Part shown: positions 45,308 through 54,463 of the stretch, piece after piece
Layout of the letters: the number at the start of each line of letters is the position of its first letter
How positions within the stretch are numbered: the first letter of the stretch is position 1
Source: Flavobacterium branchiicola
GTDB taxonomy: Bacteria; Bacteroidota; Bacteroidia; Flavobacteriales; Flavobacteriaceae
Reading direction: 5' to 3'
DNA: 64,000 bases
NCBI RefSeq assembly: GCF_018383905.1
Contig: NZ_JAGYWA010000007.1
Coordinates: 377,886-441,885, forward strand
Made by a program: the position numbers and the translations under genes
Notes under the pieces: model-generated
Told to the model about the DNA's origin: nothing
The model's database searches: none
What the model saw: the letters and a program-made list of their open reading frames with translations, nothing else

Positions 45308-46495
45308 ATGAAACGAGTAGTTGTTGGACTTTCTGGTGGAGTAGATTCGAGTGTTGCAGCGTATTTATTGCAACAACAAGGATACGAAGTTATTGGCCTT
45401 TTTATGAAAAACTGGCATGATGATTCGGTTACTATTTCTAATGAATGCCCGTGGTTAGAGGATAGTAATGATGCTTTATTAGTAGCTGAAAAACTTGGAA
45501 TACCGTTTCAAACTGTTGATTTAAGCGAAGAATACAAAGAAAAAATTGTTGATTATATGTTCAACGAATACGAAAAAGGAAGAACTCCAAATCCTGACGT
45601 ACTTTGTAACCGCGAAATCAAATTTGATGTTTTCATGAAAATTGCGCTAAGTCTTGGTGCAGACTATGTTGCAACGGGACATTATTGTCAGAAGAATGAA
45701 ATTGAAGTAGATGGAAAACCGGTTTACCAATTAATTGCCGGTAATGATATCAACAAAGATCAATCTTATTTTTTATGTCAGTTATCACAAGAGCAATTGT
45801 CAAAAGCATTGTTCCCAATTGGAGCTTTGACAAAACCTGAAGTACGCGAAATTGCAGCTGAAATGGAATTGGTTACTGCTGATAAAAAAGATTCGCAAGG
45901 ATTATGTTTTATCGGAAAAGTTCGTTTACCGGAATTTTTGCAACAAAAATTACAGCCAAAAGAAGGTAAAATTGTTCAGATTGATAAAAATGACCCAATC
46001 TACAATGTTGAAGAAACAACCGGATTATCTTTGGAAGAACAATTAATTGCTGAATCAAAAAAAGCAGAATATTTGCCAACAATGGGTAAAGTACTAGGTA
46101 AACACCAAGGCGCTCATTATTTTACAAATGGACAAAGAAAAGGCTTAAATGTAGGCGGAACAACAGATCCTTTGTTTGTAATTGCGACTGATGTAGATAC
46201 CAATACCATTTATACAGGTTTAACAAGCAATCATCCCGGTTTGTTTAAAAAAGCCTTATTTGTTGGAAATTCTGAAGTACACTGGGTTCGTACAGATCTT
46301 ACTTTAAAAGTAGGTGAGTCAATGCAAGTTATGGCGAGAATTCGTTACCGTCAGCCATTGCAAAAAGCGACTTTACATCAATTTGAAGACGGAATGTATG
46401 TTCGTTTTGATGAACCACAATCTGCAATTACTGAAGGTCAGTTTGTTGCGTGGTATTTAGACAATGAATTAGTTGGTTCGGGAGTAATTTCATAG
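45308..46495 (+). CDS. mnmA: tRNA-specific 2-thiouridylase
   Basis: A 395-residue cytoplasmic enzyme that puts sulfur on U34 of tRNA-Lys, -Glu and -Gln. The PP-loop GLSGGVDSSV is at 8-17. The catalytic cysteines are Cys100 (DVLCNREIKF) and Cys200 (GLCFIGKV), at the spacing seen in the family. The tRNA-binding section includes GHYCQKN and GNDINKDQSYFLCQL. The C-terminal beta-barrel domain is complete. It is longer than the E. coli protein by about 25 residues, mainly a loop near 215-240. A subtilisin gene follows on the same strand after 43 bases. Confidence 0.97.
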   Translation: MKRVVVGLSGGVDSSVAAYLLQQQGYEVIGLFMKNWHDDSVTISNECPWLEDSNDALLVAEKLGIPFQTVDLSEEYKEKIVDYMFNEYEKGRTPNPDVLCNREIKFDVFMKIALSLGADYVATGHYCQKNEIEVDGKPVYQLIAGNDINKDQSYFLCQLSQEQLSKALFPIGALTKPEVREIAAEMELVTADKKDSQGLCFIGKVRLPEFLQQKLQPKEGKIVQIDKNDPIYNVEETTGLSLEEQLIAESKKAEYLPTMGKVLGKHQGAHYFTNGQRKGLNVGGTTDPLFVIATDVDTNTIYTGLTSNHPGLFKKALFVGNSEVHWVRTDLTLKVGESMQVMARIRYRQPLQKATLHQFEDGMYVRFDEPQSAITEGQFVAWYLDNELVGSGVIS

Positions 46496-46538
46496 CTTTA
46501 TACTTTCTTAGGAAGAGATTCCGCTTAAAAAGTATAAT

Positions 46539-48146
46539 ATGAGATTCAACTTTACATTTCTTTTATTACTTCTTTCGTTTACCGTTTTTTCGCAAGAAGA
46601 AGCCTGGGTTTACTTTAATGCAAAACCTAATGCGCAATCTTTTTACAATAATCCGTTAACCGGGCTGTCTCAGAAATCTTTAGATCGAAGAACGAGACAG
46701 AATATTGCTTTGGATATCACCGATGCTCCTATAGAAAGTTCATTTGTAAGTCAGATTAAAACGAGTACAGGAATAACCATTATGGCGCAATCTAAATGGT
46801 TGAATGCACTTCATATTAGAGGAACTAAAGCTAATATAGAGGCTTTAAAGCTATTATCCTTTGTGCAAAAAGTTGATTTTGCAGATAAAACATTAAACAC
46901 CACCGGAAAAAAAGTAGCTGAAAACGGAGGCAGTCAGACTCTTCGTAAACTGGAAACTGCAGTTGATTATTCTTATGGTAATTCAGCCAACCAGATTCAA
47001 ATGTTGAACGGACAAGTTTTGCATCAACAAAATTTTACCGGAGAAGGAAAAACTATTGCAGTTCTCGATGCAGGTTTTCCCGGAGTAAATACCGCTCTTC
47101 CATTTGCAAATCTTAGAACTAATAACCGAATTTTGGGTGGTTATGATTACACGAAAAGAAATACCAATTTTTACGCAGGAGGAAGTCACGGAACTATGGT
47201 GTTATCAACGATGGGTGGTTACACAGAGAATGCTTTGGTAGGGACAGCACCAAATGCGTCATATTATCTTTTTATTACAGAAATTGATGCCGAAGAAAAT
47301 CCTGTAGAAGAATCTCTTTGGGTCGAGGCGGCCGAAAAAGCAGATTCATTGGGAGTTGATATTATTACAACTTCTCTAGGATATTTTGGTGATCGTGATC
47401 TTTCAAGATATAATCATACGTATAGTGATATGAACGGAACAACAACTTTTGTTTCGCGCGGTGCCGAAATTGCTTTTAGTAAAGGAATGATTGTTTTGGC
47501 CTCAGCAGGAAACGAAGGAAGAACGGGAGAACCTCATGTTGGTGCACCGGCCGATGCTGTTTCTGTAATTGCAGTTGGCTCTGTAGATGCCTCAAAAGTA
47601 AGATCAGGATCCAGCTCTATCGGACCAAGTTTTGATAATCGAATTAAACCCGATGTAATGGCGCAAGGTGTCGCAGCCGTGGTCTCAGATCCTTCGGGAA
47701 ATAGTATTACAGCAAACGGAACTTCTTTTTCATGTCCTATTATGGCAGGAATGGTAGCGTGCTTATGGCAGGCTTTTCCAACTAAGACCAATAAAGAAAT
47801 TAAGCAAATGATTCTGACTTCTGCAGATAAATTCTCTAGTCCAGATAACAATTACGGATACGGAATTCCAAATTTTGGAGCAGCTTTGGGAGTTGAAAAT
47901 TTTGCCACTTCTGATACTTTTTCAGTACATCCGAATCCGGCAAAAACAATGGTTGCATTCTCCTTTTCAGATCAGGATTATACAGCTTCGGTTGCTGTTT
48001 ATTCTGTTTTAGGACAAAAAATAATCGAAAAACAAATTACAAATCAAAACCCGTTTCTTTCAGTAGAAGCTTTAAACAGCGGACTTTATTTTTATACTTT
48101 TGATAGCGAAAGTGTACATAAAACCGGAAAGATTATCAAACAATAA
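46539..48146 (+). CDS. Subtilisin-family (S8) protease with type IX secretion signal
   Basis: A 535-residue secreted serine protease. The signal peptide is 1-19 (FSQ). A propeptide-like region covers about 20-160. The catalytic triad is visible: Asp177 in IAVLDAGFPG, His217 in GSHGTM and Ser396 in NGTSFSCP, with the oxyanion Asn324 in ASAGNEG. Residues from about 462 (VHPNPAKT) to the end form a type A C-terminal sorting domain, with the conserved YSVLGQKI and LNSGLYFY blocks, which directs export through the type IX system. The substrate is unknown. It lies 43 bases after mnmA and 12 before the FabK/NMO gene. Confidence 0.95.
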   Translation: MRFNFTFLLLLLSFTVFSQEEAWVYFNAKPNAQSFYNNPLTGLSQKSLDRRTRQNIALDITDAPIESSFVSQIKTSTGITIMAQSKWLNALHIRGTKANIEALKLLSFVQKVDFADKTLNTTGKKVAENGGSQTLRKLETAVDYSYGNSANQIQMLNGQVLHQQNFTGEGKTIAVLDAGFPGVNTALPFANLRTNNRILGGYDYTKRNTNFYAGGSHGTMVLSTMGGYTENALVGTAPNASYYLFITEIDAEENPVEESLWVEAAEKADSLGVDIITTSLGYFGDRDLSRYNHTYSDMNGTTTFVSRGAEIAFSKGMIVLASAGNEGRTGEPHVGAPADAVSVIAVGSVDASKVRSGSSSIGPSFDNRIKPDVMAQGVAAVVSDPSGNSITANGTSFSCPIMAGMVACLWQAFPTKTNKEIKQMILTSADKFSSPDNNYGYGIPNFGAALGVENFATSDTFSVHPNPAKTMVAFSFSDQDYTASVAVYSVLGQKIIEKQITNQNPFLSVEALNSGLYFYTFDSESVHKTGKIIKQ

Positions 48147-48158
48147 CAGTCAATTTTA

Positions 48159-49103
48159 ATGAATAAAATTACGCATCTTTTCAATATAAAATATCCAATA
48201 ATTCAAGGCGGAATGATTTGGAACAGTGGTTACAAATTAGCTTCTGCCGTTAGTAATTCTGGAGGTTTAGGTCTTATAGGTGCAGGATCAATGTATCCGG
48301 AAGTTTTAAGAGAGCATATTCAGAAATGCAAAAAAGCAACCGATAAACCTTTTGGAGTAAACATTCCGATGTTATATCCAAACATTGAGGAAATCATGAA
48401 TATTGTAGTGGAAGAAGGTGTTAAAATTGTTTTTACTTCGGCCGGAAATCCTAAAACCTGGACTTCTTTTTTAAAGTCAAAAGGAATTACTGTTGTGCAT
48501 GTAGTGAGTAGTACAATTTTTGCTTTAAAAGCGCAGGAAGCCGGTGTAGATGCTATTGTTGCCGAAGGTTTTGAAGCAGGCGGACATAACGGACGTGATG
48601 AAACTACGACGCTCACATTAATTCCGATGGTGAAAGAAAAAATTCAAATTCCGATTATTGCAGCTGGAGGAATTGCAACTGGCCGTGGAATGCTTGCAGC
48701 AATGATTTTAGGTGCCGATGGAGTGCAGGTTGGTAGTCGTTTTGCGGCTTCGGTAGAATCTTCAGCGCACAATAATTTTAAAGAAACGATAGTTAATGTT
48801 AAAGAAGGTGGGACACATTTGACATTGAAAGAATTAGCTCCGGTTCGTTTGGTGAAGAATAAATTTTATAATGATGTTCAGGAACTGTATGAAAAATGTC
48901 CATCCAAAGAAGATTTAGTACAGCTTTTAGGCAGAGCCAGAGCCAAAAAAGGAATGTTTGAAGGTGATCTGGAAGAAGGTGAACTTGAAATTGGCCAAAT
49001 AGCCGGATTAATACACGAAGTTTTGCCTGTTGAACAAATTGTTCAACAAATGATAGCCGATTTTAAAGTTGCCAGCGAAGAAAAAGCTACATTTGAATTT
49101 TAA
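48159..49103 (+). CDS. NMO/FabK-family flavoprotein
   Basis: A 314-residue FMN-binding TIM-barrel enzyme. The motifs PIIQGGMIWNSGYKLASAVS at the start, VDAIVAEGFEAGGHNGRDE near 130-150 and IPIIAAGGIATGRG near 165-178 place it in the group shared by nitronate monooxygenases and the enoyl-ACP reductase FabK. The GFEAGGHNG segment and overall length fit FabK as well as NMO, so either detoxification of nitronates or fatty-acid synthesis is possible. It lies 12 bases after the subtilisin gene and 20 before a small secreted protein. Confidence 0.85.
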   Translation: MNKITHLFNIKYPIIQGGMIWNSGYKLASAVSNSGGLGLIGAGSMYPEVLREHIQKCKKATDKPFGVNIPMLYPNIEEIMNIVVEEGVKIVFTSAGNPKTWTSFLKSKGITVVHVVSSTIFALKAQEAGVDAIVAEGFEAGGHNGRDETTTLTLIPMVKEKIQIPIIAAGGIATGRGMLAAMILGADGVQVGSRFAASVESSAHNNFKETIVNVKEGGTHLTLKELAPVRLVKNKFYNDVQELYEKCPSKEDLVQLLGRARAKKGMFEGDLEEGELEIGQIAGLIHEVLPVEQIVQQMIADFKVASEEKATFEF

Positions 49104-49123
49104 TTATCTGCAAGAAATACATT

Positions 49124-49534
49124 ATGAATTTTATACGCACTTTTATACCATTGCTTTTTTTAGTATTAGGTTTTCAACAAGCACAAAGTCAGTCTTATAA
49201 CTTTAAGACTTCAGGTTTTAGTGTTTTAGAAAAAAATGAAAGAGGAAAATGGGGTGAGTGGTCAAATCTTGACTTAGTAAATCTTTCGGTAGTTTTAGAT
49301 ACCAATAAACATAGAATTGTGGTGTATTCTCAGGAAATTCAGTTGTTTCGTATTCTGGATTATATTGAAAGAGAAGAAAATGATACCGATATTGTATATT
49401 CTTTTATGTGTAAAGACAATGACGGAAAGGATTGTAAGCTTTCAATAATTACCCGCAAAAAACAGGATTACCGCAAACAACTTTATATCAATTACGACGA
49501 TCATATTATTTTGTATAATATTTTTAGTGTGTGA
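49124..49534 (+). CDS. Small exported protein, unknown
   Basis: A 136-residue protein I do not recognise. A signal peptide at 1-22 (AQSQ) is clear. The mature part is beta-rich and charged, with two cysteines (CKDNDGKDCK) seven residues apart that could form a disulfide. No known motif is visible. It is probably the last gene of the mnmA-subtilisin-NMO run, since all gaps are under 45 bases, and it is followed by the palindromic repeat and terminator. Confidence 0.7.
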   Translation: MNFIRTFIPLLFLVLGFQQAQSQSYNFKTSGFSVLEKNERGKWGEWSNLDLVNLSVVLDTNKHRIVVYSQEIQLFRILDYIEREENDTDIVYSFMCKDNDGKDCKLSIITRKKQDYRKQLYINYDDHIILYNIFSV

Positions 49535-49702
49535 GTTAAGGTTCTAAGATGCTAAGGTTCTGAGGGACTAAGCTTCTAAGTTCTGATTTTTTAGAATTTA
49601 AAATAAAAAATAAACCCGACAGGTTTTTAAAACCTGTCGGGTTTGCTATGTAAAATTAGAACTTAGAACCTCAGAACCTTAGCTTCTTAGCGCCTTAGAA
49701 CC
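49535..49702. repeat. Long imperfect palindrome of CTAAGGTTCT repeats
   Basis: The left arm (49535-49584) carries AAGGTTCTAAGATGCTAAGG and ACTAAGCTTCTAAGTTCT. The right arm (49657-49702) is an inverted version, AACTTAGAACCTCAGAACC and TTAGCGCCTTAGAACCTT. The perfect hairpin 49612-49644 sits at the centre. The same words occur at 28921-28960 and 36011-36190. Confidence 0.75.
49612..49644. terminator. Bidirectional terminator hairpin
   Basis: AAACCCGACAGGTTT / AAACCTGTCGGGTTT, a perfect 15-bp stem with a 3-nt loop between convergent genes. There is no long T tract, but the stem is GC-strong. This word is also typical of dispersed palindromes in Flavobacterium. Confidence 0.65.
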
Positions 49703-50140
49703 TTAATTCTCAACATCCTTAATAAACTCATCATACTCCAGATAAAACATTTCAAGAGCATGCATCTTTTCGTTGAAAAAATCAAAAATAGCATCCCAGT
49801 TGTTTCGGTTACTAAAACCGATGCCCGATTTTTCAACCCAAATTCTGCTGATTGTTTTACCACTTTCCAGAGTATAGTTTTTTTCGAAGACCAAGTCTTT
49901 AATGAATTCTTCTTCAAGAATATTTTTTAAAGCTTCAATTTTTTCAAAGTAAGCAATTCGTTTTTCATTGCTTCGGTGTTCGATATCAATTAAAACCTGT
50001 ACTTTTTTATTTTCTACAAAAAATTTAAAGGAAAAATCCTTAATTTTAGTATCATAAAGAACCCATTTTCGTGGATATTTTTCAGCGAAAGCTACCCAGA
50101 ATTCTCTTTTCATTTTTTGTGATTCCTCTTTACTGTACAT
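49703..50140 (-). CDS. DUF4268-family protein
   Basis: A 145-residue cytoplasmic protein. The pattern KREFWVAFAEKYP near the start, then VLIDIEHRSNEKRIAYFEKIE and a C-terminal WDAIFDFFNEKMHALEMFY matches the DUF4268 family, thought from its fold to be nuclease-like; activity is unproven. It is monocistronic and convergent with the small exported protein gene, with the repeat palindrome between them. Confidence 0.8.
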   Translation of the reverse strand: MYSKEESQKMKREFWVAFAEKYPRKWVLYDTKIKDFSFKFFVENKKVQVLIDIEHRSNEKRIAYFEKIEALKNILEEEFIKDLVFEKNYTLESGKTISRIWVEKSGIGFSNRNNWDAIFDFFNEKMHALEMFYLEYDEFIKDVEN

Positions 50141-50239
50141 TTTTTATGACTTTGGGTTTTAGAAAACTTGTAGAACCGCGTTTTCTAAAGTATATTTATA
50201 TTTTATTTTTATTTGAAAGTACAAAAATAAACTTTGCTT

Positions 50240-50890
50240 ATGGATTTTCAAGATTTTTTACAATATGTTCCTAATTTAATTCCAGTTGAATTGCCGGCGA
50301 CTTTCGCCCATATTAAAATGGCACCCAAGGAAAGAATTCAAGAACTAAAGAATCTTGATGTAGAATCCAAGAATCCTCGTATTGCTGCGGTGATGATGTT
50401 GTTATATCCCAAAAAAGGAAAAACGTATTTGGTTTTAATTGTTAGAAATGCTTACAACGGAGTTCATTCTTCGCAAATTGCATTTCCAGGAGGAAAATAT
50501 GAAAACACAGATGCTAATTTTGAAGAAACAGCTTTACGGGAAACACACGAGGAAATTGGAGTTGCTCCTGAGAAAATAGAGATTATCAAGCACTTTACCC
50601 CAATGTATATTCCGCCAAGTAATTTTTTGGTGCATCCTTTTTTAGGGATTTCAAAAGAAGAATTATCATTTTATCCCGATATCAGAGAAGTTGCAGGTAT
50701 AATAGAATTGCCCTTATCTGTATTTTTAGATGATGAAATAATTATCGAAGCCACATTGTCAACTTCTTATGCAGCAAATGCTCTGGTTCCGGCATTTAAT
50801 ATTCAAAATCATATTGTTTGGGGGGCGACTGCTATGATATTAAGTGAATTGAGAGATGTTTTAAAAACGACAATTGACGAATATTTCTAA
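50240..50890 (+). CDS. CoA pyrophosphatase-type Nudix hydrolase
   Basis: A 216-residue enzyme that probably cleaves coenzyme A or acyl-CoA to 4'-phosphopantetheine and 3',5'-ADP. I use ATG 50240; a TTG six bases upstream is less likely. The UPF0035-type block NGVHSSQIAFPGGKYE precedes the Nudix box, which ends ALRETHEEIGV with the REUxEExGU residues intact. The region upstream of the box, LVLIVRNAY, is also typical of the CoA subgroup. An acyltransferase gene follows on the same strand, with its own -7 box. Confidence 0.92.
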   Translation: MDFQDFLQYVPNLIPVELPATFAHIKMAPKERIQELKNLDVESKNPRIAAVMMLLYPKKGKTYLVLIVRNAYNGVHSSQIAFPGGKYENTDANFEETALRETHEEIGVAPEKIEIIKHFTPMYIPPSNFLVHPFLGISKEELSFYPDIREVAGIIELPLSVFLDDEIIIEATLSTSYAANALVPAFNIQNHIVWGATAMILSELRDVLKTTIDEYF

Positions 50891-50977
50891 AAACAAACAT
50901 TTAACAATTTGATATTCATTATTATAACAATTTGTTTCCGAAATTGCTTTATAGTAATGCTAAAAGAATAATTTTTG

Positions 50978-50985
50978 TATGTTTG
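50978..50985 (+). promoter_or_regulatory. -7 element of the acyltransferase gene
   Basis: TATGTTTG, a perfect TAnnTTTG, 30 bases before the start codon. The -33 TTG is not seen at a good distance. Confidence 0.45.
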
Positions 50986-51015
50986 CGACTTAACAAAAAA
51001 ACACAATAAATAGCT

Positions 51016-51846
51016 ATGGGATTGTTTAAACGAAATCCTTTCGGACATATATTATTTATCAAGAAATGGTTAATCCGAATCTTGGGTTCCATGACGCACC
51101 GTAGATACAGAGGATTTAATGAATTGCAGATTGAAGGATCTGAAATTATTAAAACATTGCCAGATACTAATGTATTGTTTATTTCGAATCATCAGACTTA
51201 TTTTGCAGATGTTGTGGCTATGTTTCATGTGTTTAACGCAAGTTTAAGCGGACGTCAGGATACTATTAAGAATATTGGTTATTTGTGGCAGCCTAAAATG
51301 AACATCTATTATGTAGCTGCCAAAGAGACTATGCAAGCGGGTTTATTGCCAAGAATTTTAGCCTATGTTGGTGCTATTACTGTAGAAAGAACCTGGCGTG
51401 CAAAAGGAGTAGATGTTACCGAGAAGCGAGAAGTAAATCCAAATGATACTGAAAATATTAGAATAGCTCTTGAAGATGGCTGGGTAATTACATTTCCTCA
51501 GGGAACAACAAAGTCATTTAAACCCGTTCGTAAAGGAACAGCACATATCATTAAACAGCATAAACCAATCGTAATTCCTATTGTAATAGACGGTTTCCGT
51601 CGTTCATTTGATAAAAAAGGATTACGTATGAAGAAAAAAGGAATCCTGCAATCTTTCATTATCAAAGAACCTCTTGAAATTGATTATGAAAACGATACAA
51701 TTGAAGAAATCGTAGAAAAAGTAGAATTTGCAATCGAACAACACCCATCATTTTTAAAAGTAATTCCTGCTGAGGAAATCAAAGTAGAAGAAGAACTTAA
51801 CGAAATGAGACGATGGAGCTATAAGGCCCCGGAAAGTGAATATTAA
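51016..51846 (+). CDS. PlsC-family acyltransferase with altered motifs
   Basis: A 276-residue membrane-associated acyltransferase, probably making phospholipids or another acylated lipid. Motif I reads NHQTYFADV, with His59 and Asp65 separated by five residues where HX4D is the norm. Motif III reads FPQGTT where FPEGTR/S is usual. Motif IV is present as IVIPIVIDGFRR. The changes are not random and the rest of the fold is intact, so this looks like a distinct subgroup of Flavobacteriia enzymes rather than a broken gene. The exact acyl acceptor is unknown. A -7 box lies 30 bases upstream. Confidence 0.85.
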   Translation: MGLFKRNPFGHILFIKKWLIRILGSMTHRRYRGFNELQIEGSEIIKTLPDTNVLFISNHQTYFADVVAMFHVFNASLSGRQDTIKNIGYLWQPKMNIYYVAAKETMQAGLLPRILAYVGAITVERTWRAKGVDVTEKREVNPNDTENIRIALEDGWVITFPQGTTKSFKPVRKGTAHIIKQHKPIVIPIVIDGFRRSFDKKGLRMKKKGILQSFIIKEPLEIDYENDTIEEIVEKVEFAIEQHPSFLKVIPAEEIKVEEELNEMRRWSYKAPESEY

Positions 51847-51929
51847 GATTTAAAAATTTGATATAGATTTTTGGGTTTTCAGATTTTCAGTTTGATAAAT
51901 CTTTTAATCTGATACCTTAGCATCTTTTC

Positions 51930-52562
51930 TTAAAAATCAATTTTCTTCAATTCTTTATAATTCGCATATAATCTTCTTAGTAAAGTTCCGTAGAGCAGTC
52001 TGTAAATACACCAGAATAATCCAAAGAAAACTAATGTAAGTAGGATTAGTGCACCAATAGAAAACAGCATCGCTTTACCATTTAAGGCTAACTTTTCACG
52101 TATTAGTGCCATGTCAGGATTGTAGACATAACCTATAAAGAAACTTAGAATAGACGAAACTACAATCATTCCCAGATTGTACCAAACATAATACTGAACT
52201 GTTTTTCGGGTTTTTAAAATGCTTTTCATTAGCAATTTAGTAGAAACAGTGGTAGATATTGTCTTGTAGTTTTTATAGAAATAATAGATAAAAACTAAAA
52301 TTACGGCATAGTTAAAATACATTATAATTTCCATATAAAGTATAATTTCCGGATGATTGATCTTTTTAAGGATATCATCAATATTGGAAAAATAATTTGA
52401 TATGGTCCAGAAAAGCACTTCCAGAATACTGATAATTAAAATCCACTTCACGATAGAAGATGATTTTTTGTGAATCATTTTGTAGATTTCCGTCTCAGAA
52501 ATTTGTTGAAAAGAATCCGAGTTCTTTTTCCAGTCTTTTTTTAGTAAATCCAGTTCTTTCAT
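51930..52562 (-). CDS. Membrane protein paired with an ECF sigma factor
   Basis: A 210-residue protein with about four transmembrane helices: near 37-58, 72-95, 122-148 and 160-190. The N-terminal 30 residues are cytoplasmic and charged (LDLLKKDWKKN). It starts eight bases after the sigma-factor stop, so the two are co-transcribed; this is where anti-sigma factors usually sit. It has no zinc-binding HxxxCxxC motif, so the anti-sigma role is inference. I do not recognise a named family. Confidence 0.7.
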   Translation of the reverse strand: MKELDLLKKDWKKNSDSFQQISETEIYKMIHKKSSSIVKWILIISILEVLFWTISNYFSNIDDILKKINHPEIILYMEIIMYFNYAVILVFIYYFYKNYKTISTTVSTKLLMKSILKTRKTVQYYVWYNLGMIVVSSILSFFIGYVYNPDMALIREKLALNGKAMLFSIGALILLTLVFFGLFWCIYRLLYGTLLRRLYANYKELKKIDF

Positions 52563-52570
52563 AATAATTT

Positions 52571-53065
52571 TTAAGGATTTAGTATTTTTTTAAGTTTCCC
52601 TTTAATTCTGTTCATTTTCACGCGCGCATTCACTTCGCTGATTCCTAAGGTTTCGGCTATTTCTTGATAATCTTTGTCTTCTAAATACATAAAAACTAAT
52701 GCTTTTTCGATGTCGTTGAGCTGATAAACGGCTTTGTACATCAATTTGATCTGCTCTTCCTCTTCATAATTGTAGTCGACATCTTTTACAAAATGCTGAT
52801 GGCTTTCATATTCTACGGTCGATACGGTTCGTTTGGTTTTTCGGTATAAGGTAATTGCAGTGTTTAGAGCAACACGATACGTCCAGGTCGAAAATTTGCT
52901 GTCGCCTCTAAATTTTGGATACGCTTTCCAGAGCTGAATGGTGATTTCCTGAAATAAGTCTTTGTGAGCATCTTCGCCGGCAGTATATAATCTACAAATC
53001 TTGTGGATTATATTCTGATTTGCCTGCAATTGCGCAACAAATGACTGTTCTAGATTTTCACTCAT
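52571..53065 (-). CDS. ECF-type RNA polymerase sigma factor
   Basis: A 164-residue sigma factor of the sigma-70 group IV type. Region 2 is visible as DLFQEITIQLWKAYPKFRGD, followed by FSTWTYRVALNTAI near 60-73. Region 4 ends the protein with YQEIAETLGISEVNARVKMN, a helix-turn-helix. Region 3 is absent, as expected for ECF sigma factors. The next gene encodes a membrane protein that may hold it inactive. The trigger is unknown. Confidence 0.93.
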   Translation of the reverse strand: MSENLEQSFVAQLQANQNIIHKICRLYTAGEDAHKDLFQEITIQLWKAYPKFRGDSKFSTWTYRVALNTAITLYRKTKRTVSTVEYESHQHFVKDVDYNYEEEEQIKLMYKAVYQLNDIEKALVFMYLEDKDYQEIAETLGISEVNARVKMNRIKGKLKKILNP

Positions 53066-53106
53066 ATTGTATTAGTAGTATTGAAATCAATTTTGTTACA
53101 GTTGAA

Positions 53107-54168
53107 TCAAAAATTTCTCGTTTTGTAATAATTGATCATCAAATCGATAAACTTACTGTAACTTTCCATTCCGTCTTTTTGATTGTTTGTTTTTAAGAAA
53201 TTATCCCATAAAAAATGGAAACCTTTATCTATAAAAGTGTCGTATTTTTTCCAGAAATCCTGACTTTCCTGATAGTTTTTTAAGATTCCAACGTGAACAG
53301 TTTTCTTTAATTGATTAAAAATCTTCTCATTTTTATATTTCCAGATCGCAAGACAATAATTTAAAGTAAAACTATATCCTGCATATTGATAATATAAATT
53401 TTCATTTTTAAGCGAAGCTAAAACACCAATAAAATTGCATTCATTTTCGCTGGCAAAACCAATTTGATGCGCCATTTCGTGCGCTGTTGTGAGCGGAAAA
53501 GTATACATTGGCAACAAATCGTTAATCTGAGCTTCGTTTGTAAAAGGATTCAGATATCCGCCAAAACCCATATAGGTTAAAGGAACGCTGAATAAGGATT
53601 TTTTAACGCTTAAGGTTTCATATTTAAAATAAGGATGTTCTTTTGCTAGATTATCATAACCGTTTAAAATCATATTAAAAGATTCTTTTTGAGAATACGG
53701 AAATACAATTTTTGCACTTTCGTTTTTTGTAATTTGATACTGAATGGCATTAGTTTTTACAATTAACCGCTTTGTAAATGCAAGAAAATCAGCATCAGAA
53801 TATTCTCTTTTGATTTCCATTTTTTCGAAAAGAGGTTCGCGATAATAATTAAAAGCCCAAAGAAGATGAAAGAAAAAGTAAAAAACAGATATTTTGCCTA
53901 ACATTTTTAAGAGATGATCTTTCCAGTCTGTTTTCCATGTTTTTCTGATTTTCCAAAACCAGCTAATTATTGAAAGAATTAAAATGGCATAAATGCAGTC
54001 ACCAACAGAAAACGGTATTTTGCCTAAAACATTTCTGGAAAAATGCGAAATCCTGACAAATAAATTATTGCTGTAAAAGCCTTCGACAAAATCCGGAAAG
54101 TATCGCAGTATTTTTAAAATGATTATTTGAAGAAGTAGAAATAAAGGTAAAATGTATTTTTGTTTCAC
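53107..54168 (-). CDS. DUF3810-family membrane protein with HExxH motif
   Basis: A 353-residue membrane protein. N-terminal hydrophobic segments lie near 5-20, 55-72 and 92-108. The central region has LTTAHEMAHQIGF with HExxH near residue 231, then ENECNFIGVLASLK, which supplies a possible third metal ligand. This is the DUF3810 pattern, thought to be a zinc metalloprotease, though activity is unproven. It precedes the sigma factor on the same strand after 41 bases and diverges from the toxin-antitoxin pair. Confidence 0.8.
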   Translation of the reverse strand: MKQKYILPLFLLLQIIILKILRYFPDFVEGFYSNNLFVRISHFSRNVLGKIPFSVGDCIYAILILSIISWFWKIRKTWKTDWKDHLLKMLGKISVFYFFFHLLWAFNYYREPLFEKMEIKREYSDADFLAFTKRLIVKTNAIQYQITKNESAKIVFPYSQKESFNMILNGYDNLAKEHPYFKYETLSVKKSLFSVPLTYMGFGGYLNPFTNEAQINDLLPMYTFPLTTAHEMAHQIGFASENECNFIGVLASLKNENLYYQYAGYSFTLNYCLAIWKYKNEKIFNQLKKTVHVGILKNYQESQDFWKKYDTFIDKGFHFLWDNFLKTNNQKDGMESYSKFIDLMINYYKTRNF

Positions 54169-54222
54169 AGTTTTGCTTTTTTATAAAAATAATAATTAAA
54201 TACTATTTTGTGTTATTTTTTG

Positions 54223-54230
54223 TAAATTTG
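54223..54230 (+). promoter_or_regulatory. -7 element of the toxin-antitoxin pair
   Basis: TAAATTTG, a perfect TAnnTTTG, 20 bases before the antitoxin start. The upstream TTG at 54208 is too close (12 nt) to be a standard -33 box. Confidence 0.4.
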
Positions 54231-54250
54231 TTGTTCAAGAATGAGCGAAA

Positions 54251-54463
54251 ATGACACAAATTACTTTAAATATTCCAGATGAAGAATTGACATTCTTTAT
54301 GCAGCTTATAGAGAAATTTAATTATGAAACAGTAATTGATGATTTTTCTGTGTCTGACGAAATGAAAAATTTATTAGACGAAAGAAGATCAACTTCAAAA
54401 GTAGAAAATTTTGTTCCTTGGAATGAGGCAAAAAAGCAATTTTCTTTTAAATCTGGAAAATGA
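54251..54463 (+). CDS. Antitoxin of a RelE/ParE-type pair
   Basis: A 70-residue acidic protein. It starts with a short beta strand (TQITLNIPDEE) like MetJ/Arc or RelB-type antitoxins, followed by helix and a C-terminal charged tail (WNEAKKQF). The stop overlaps the toxin start (ATGA), the usual arrangement for these modules, so antitoxin is made first. Identification rests mainly on the pairing with the next gene. Confidence 0.75.
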   Translation: MTQITLNIPDEELTFFMQLIEKFNYETVIDDFSVSDEMKNLLDERRSTSKVENFVPWNEAKKQFSFKSGK

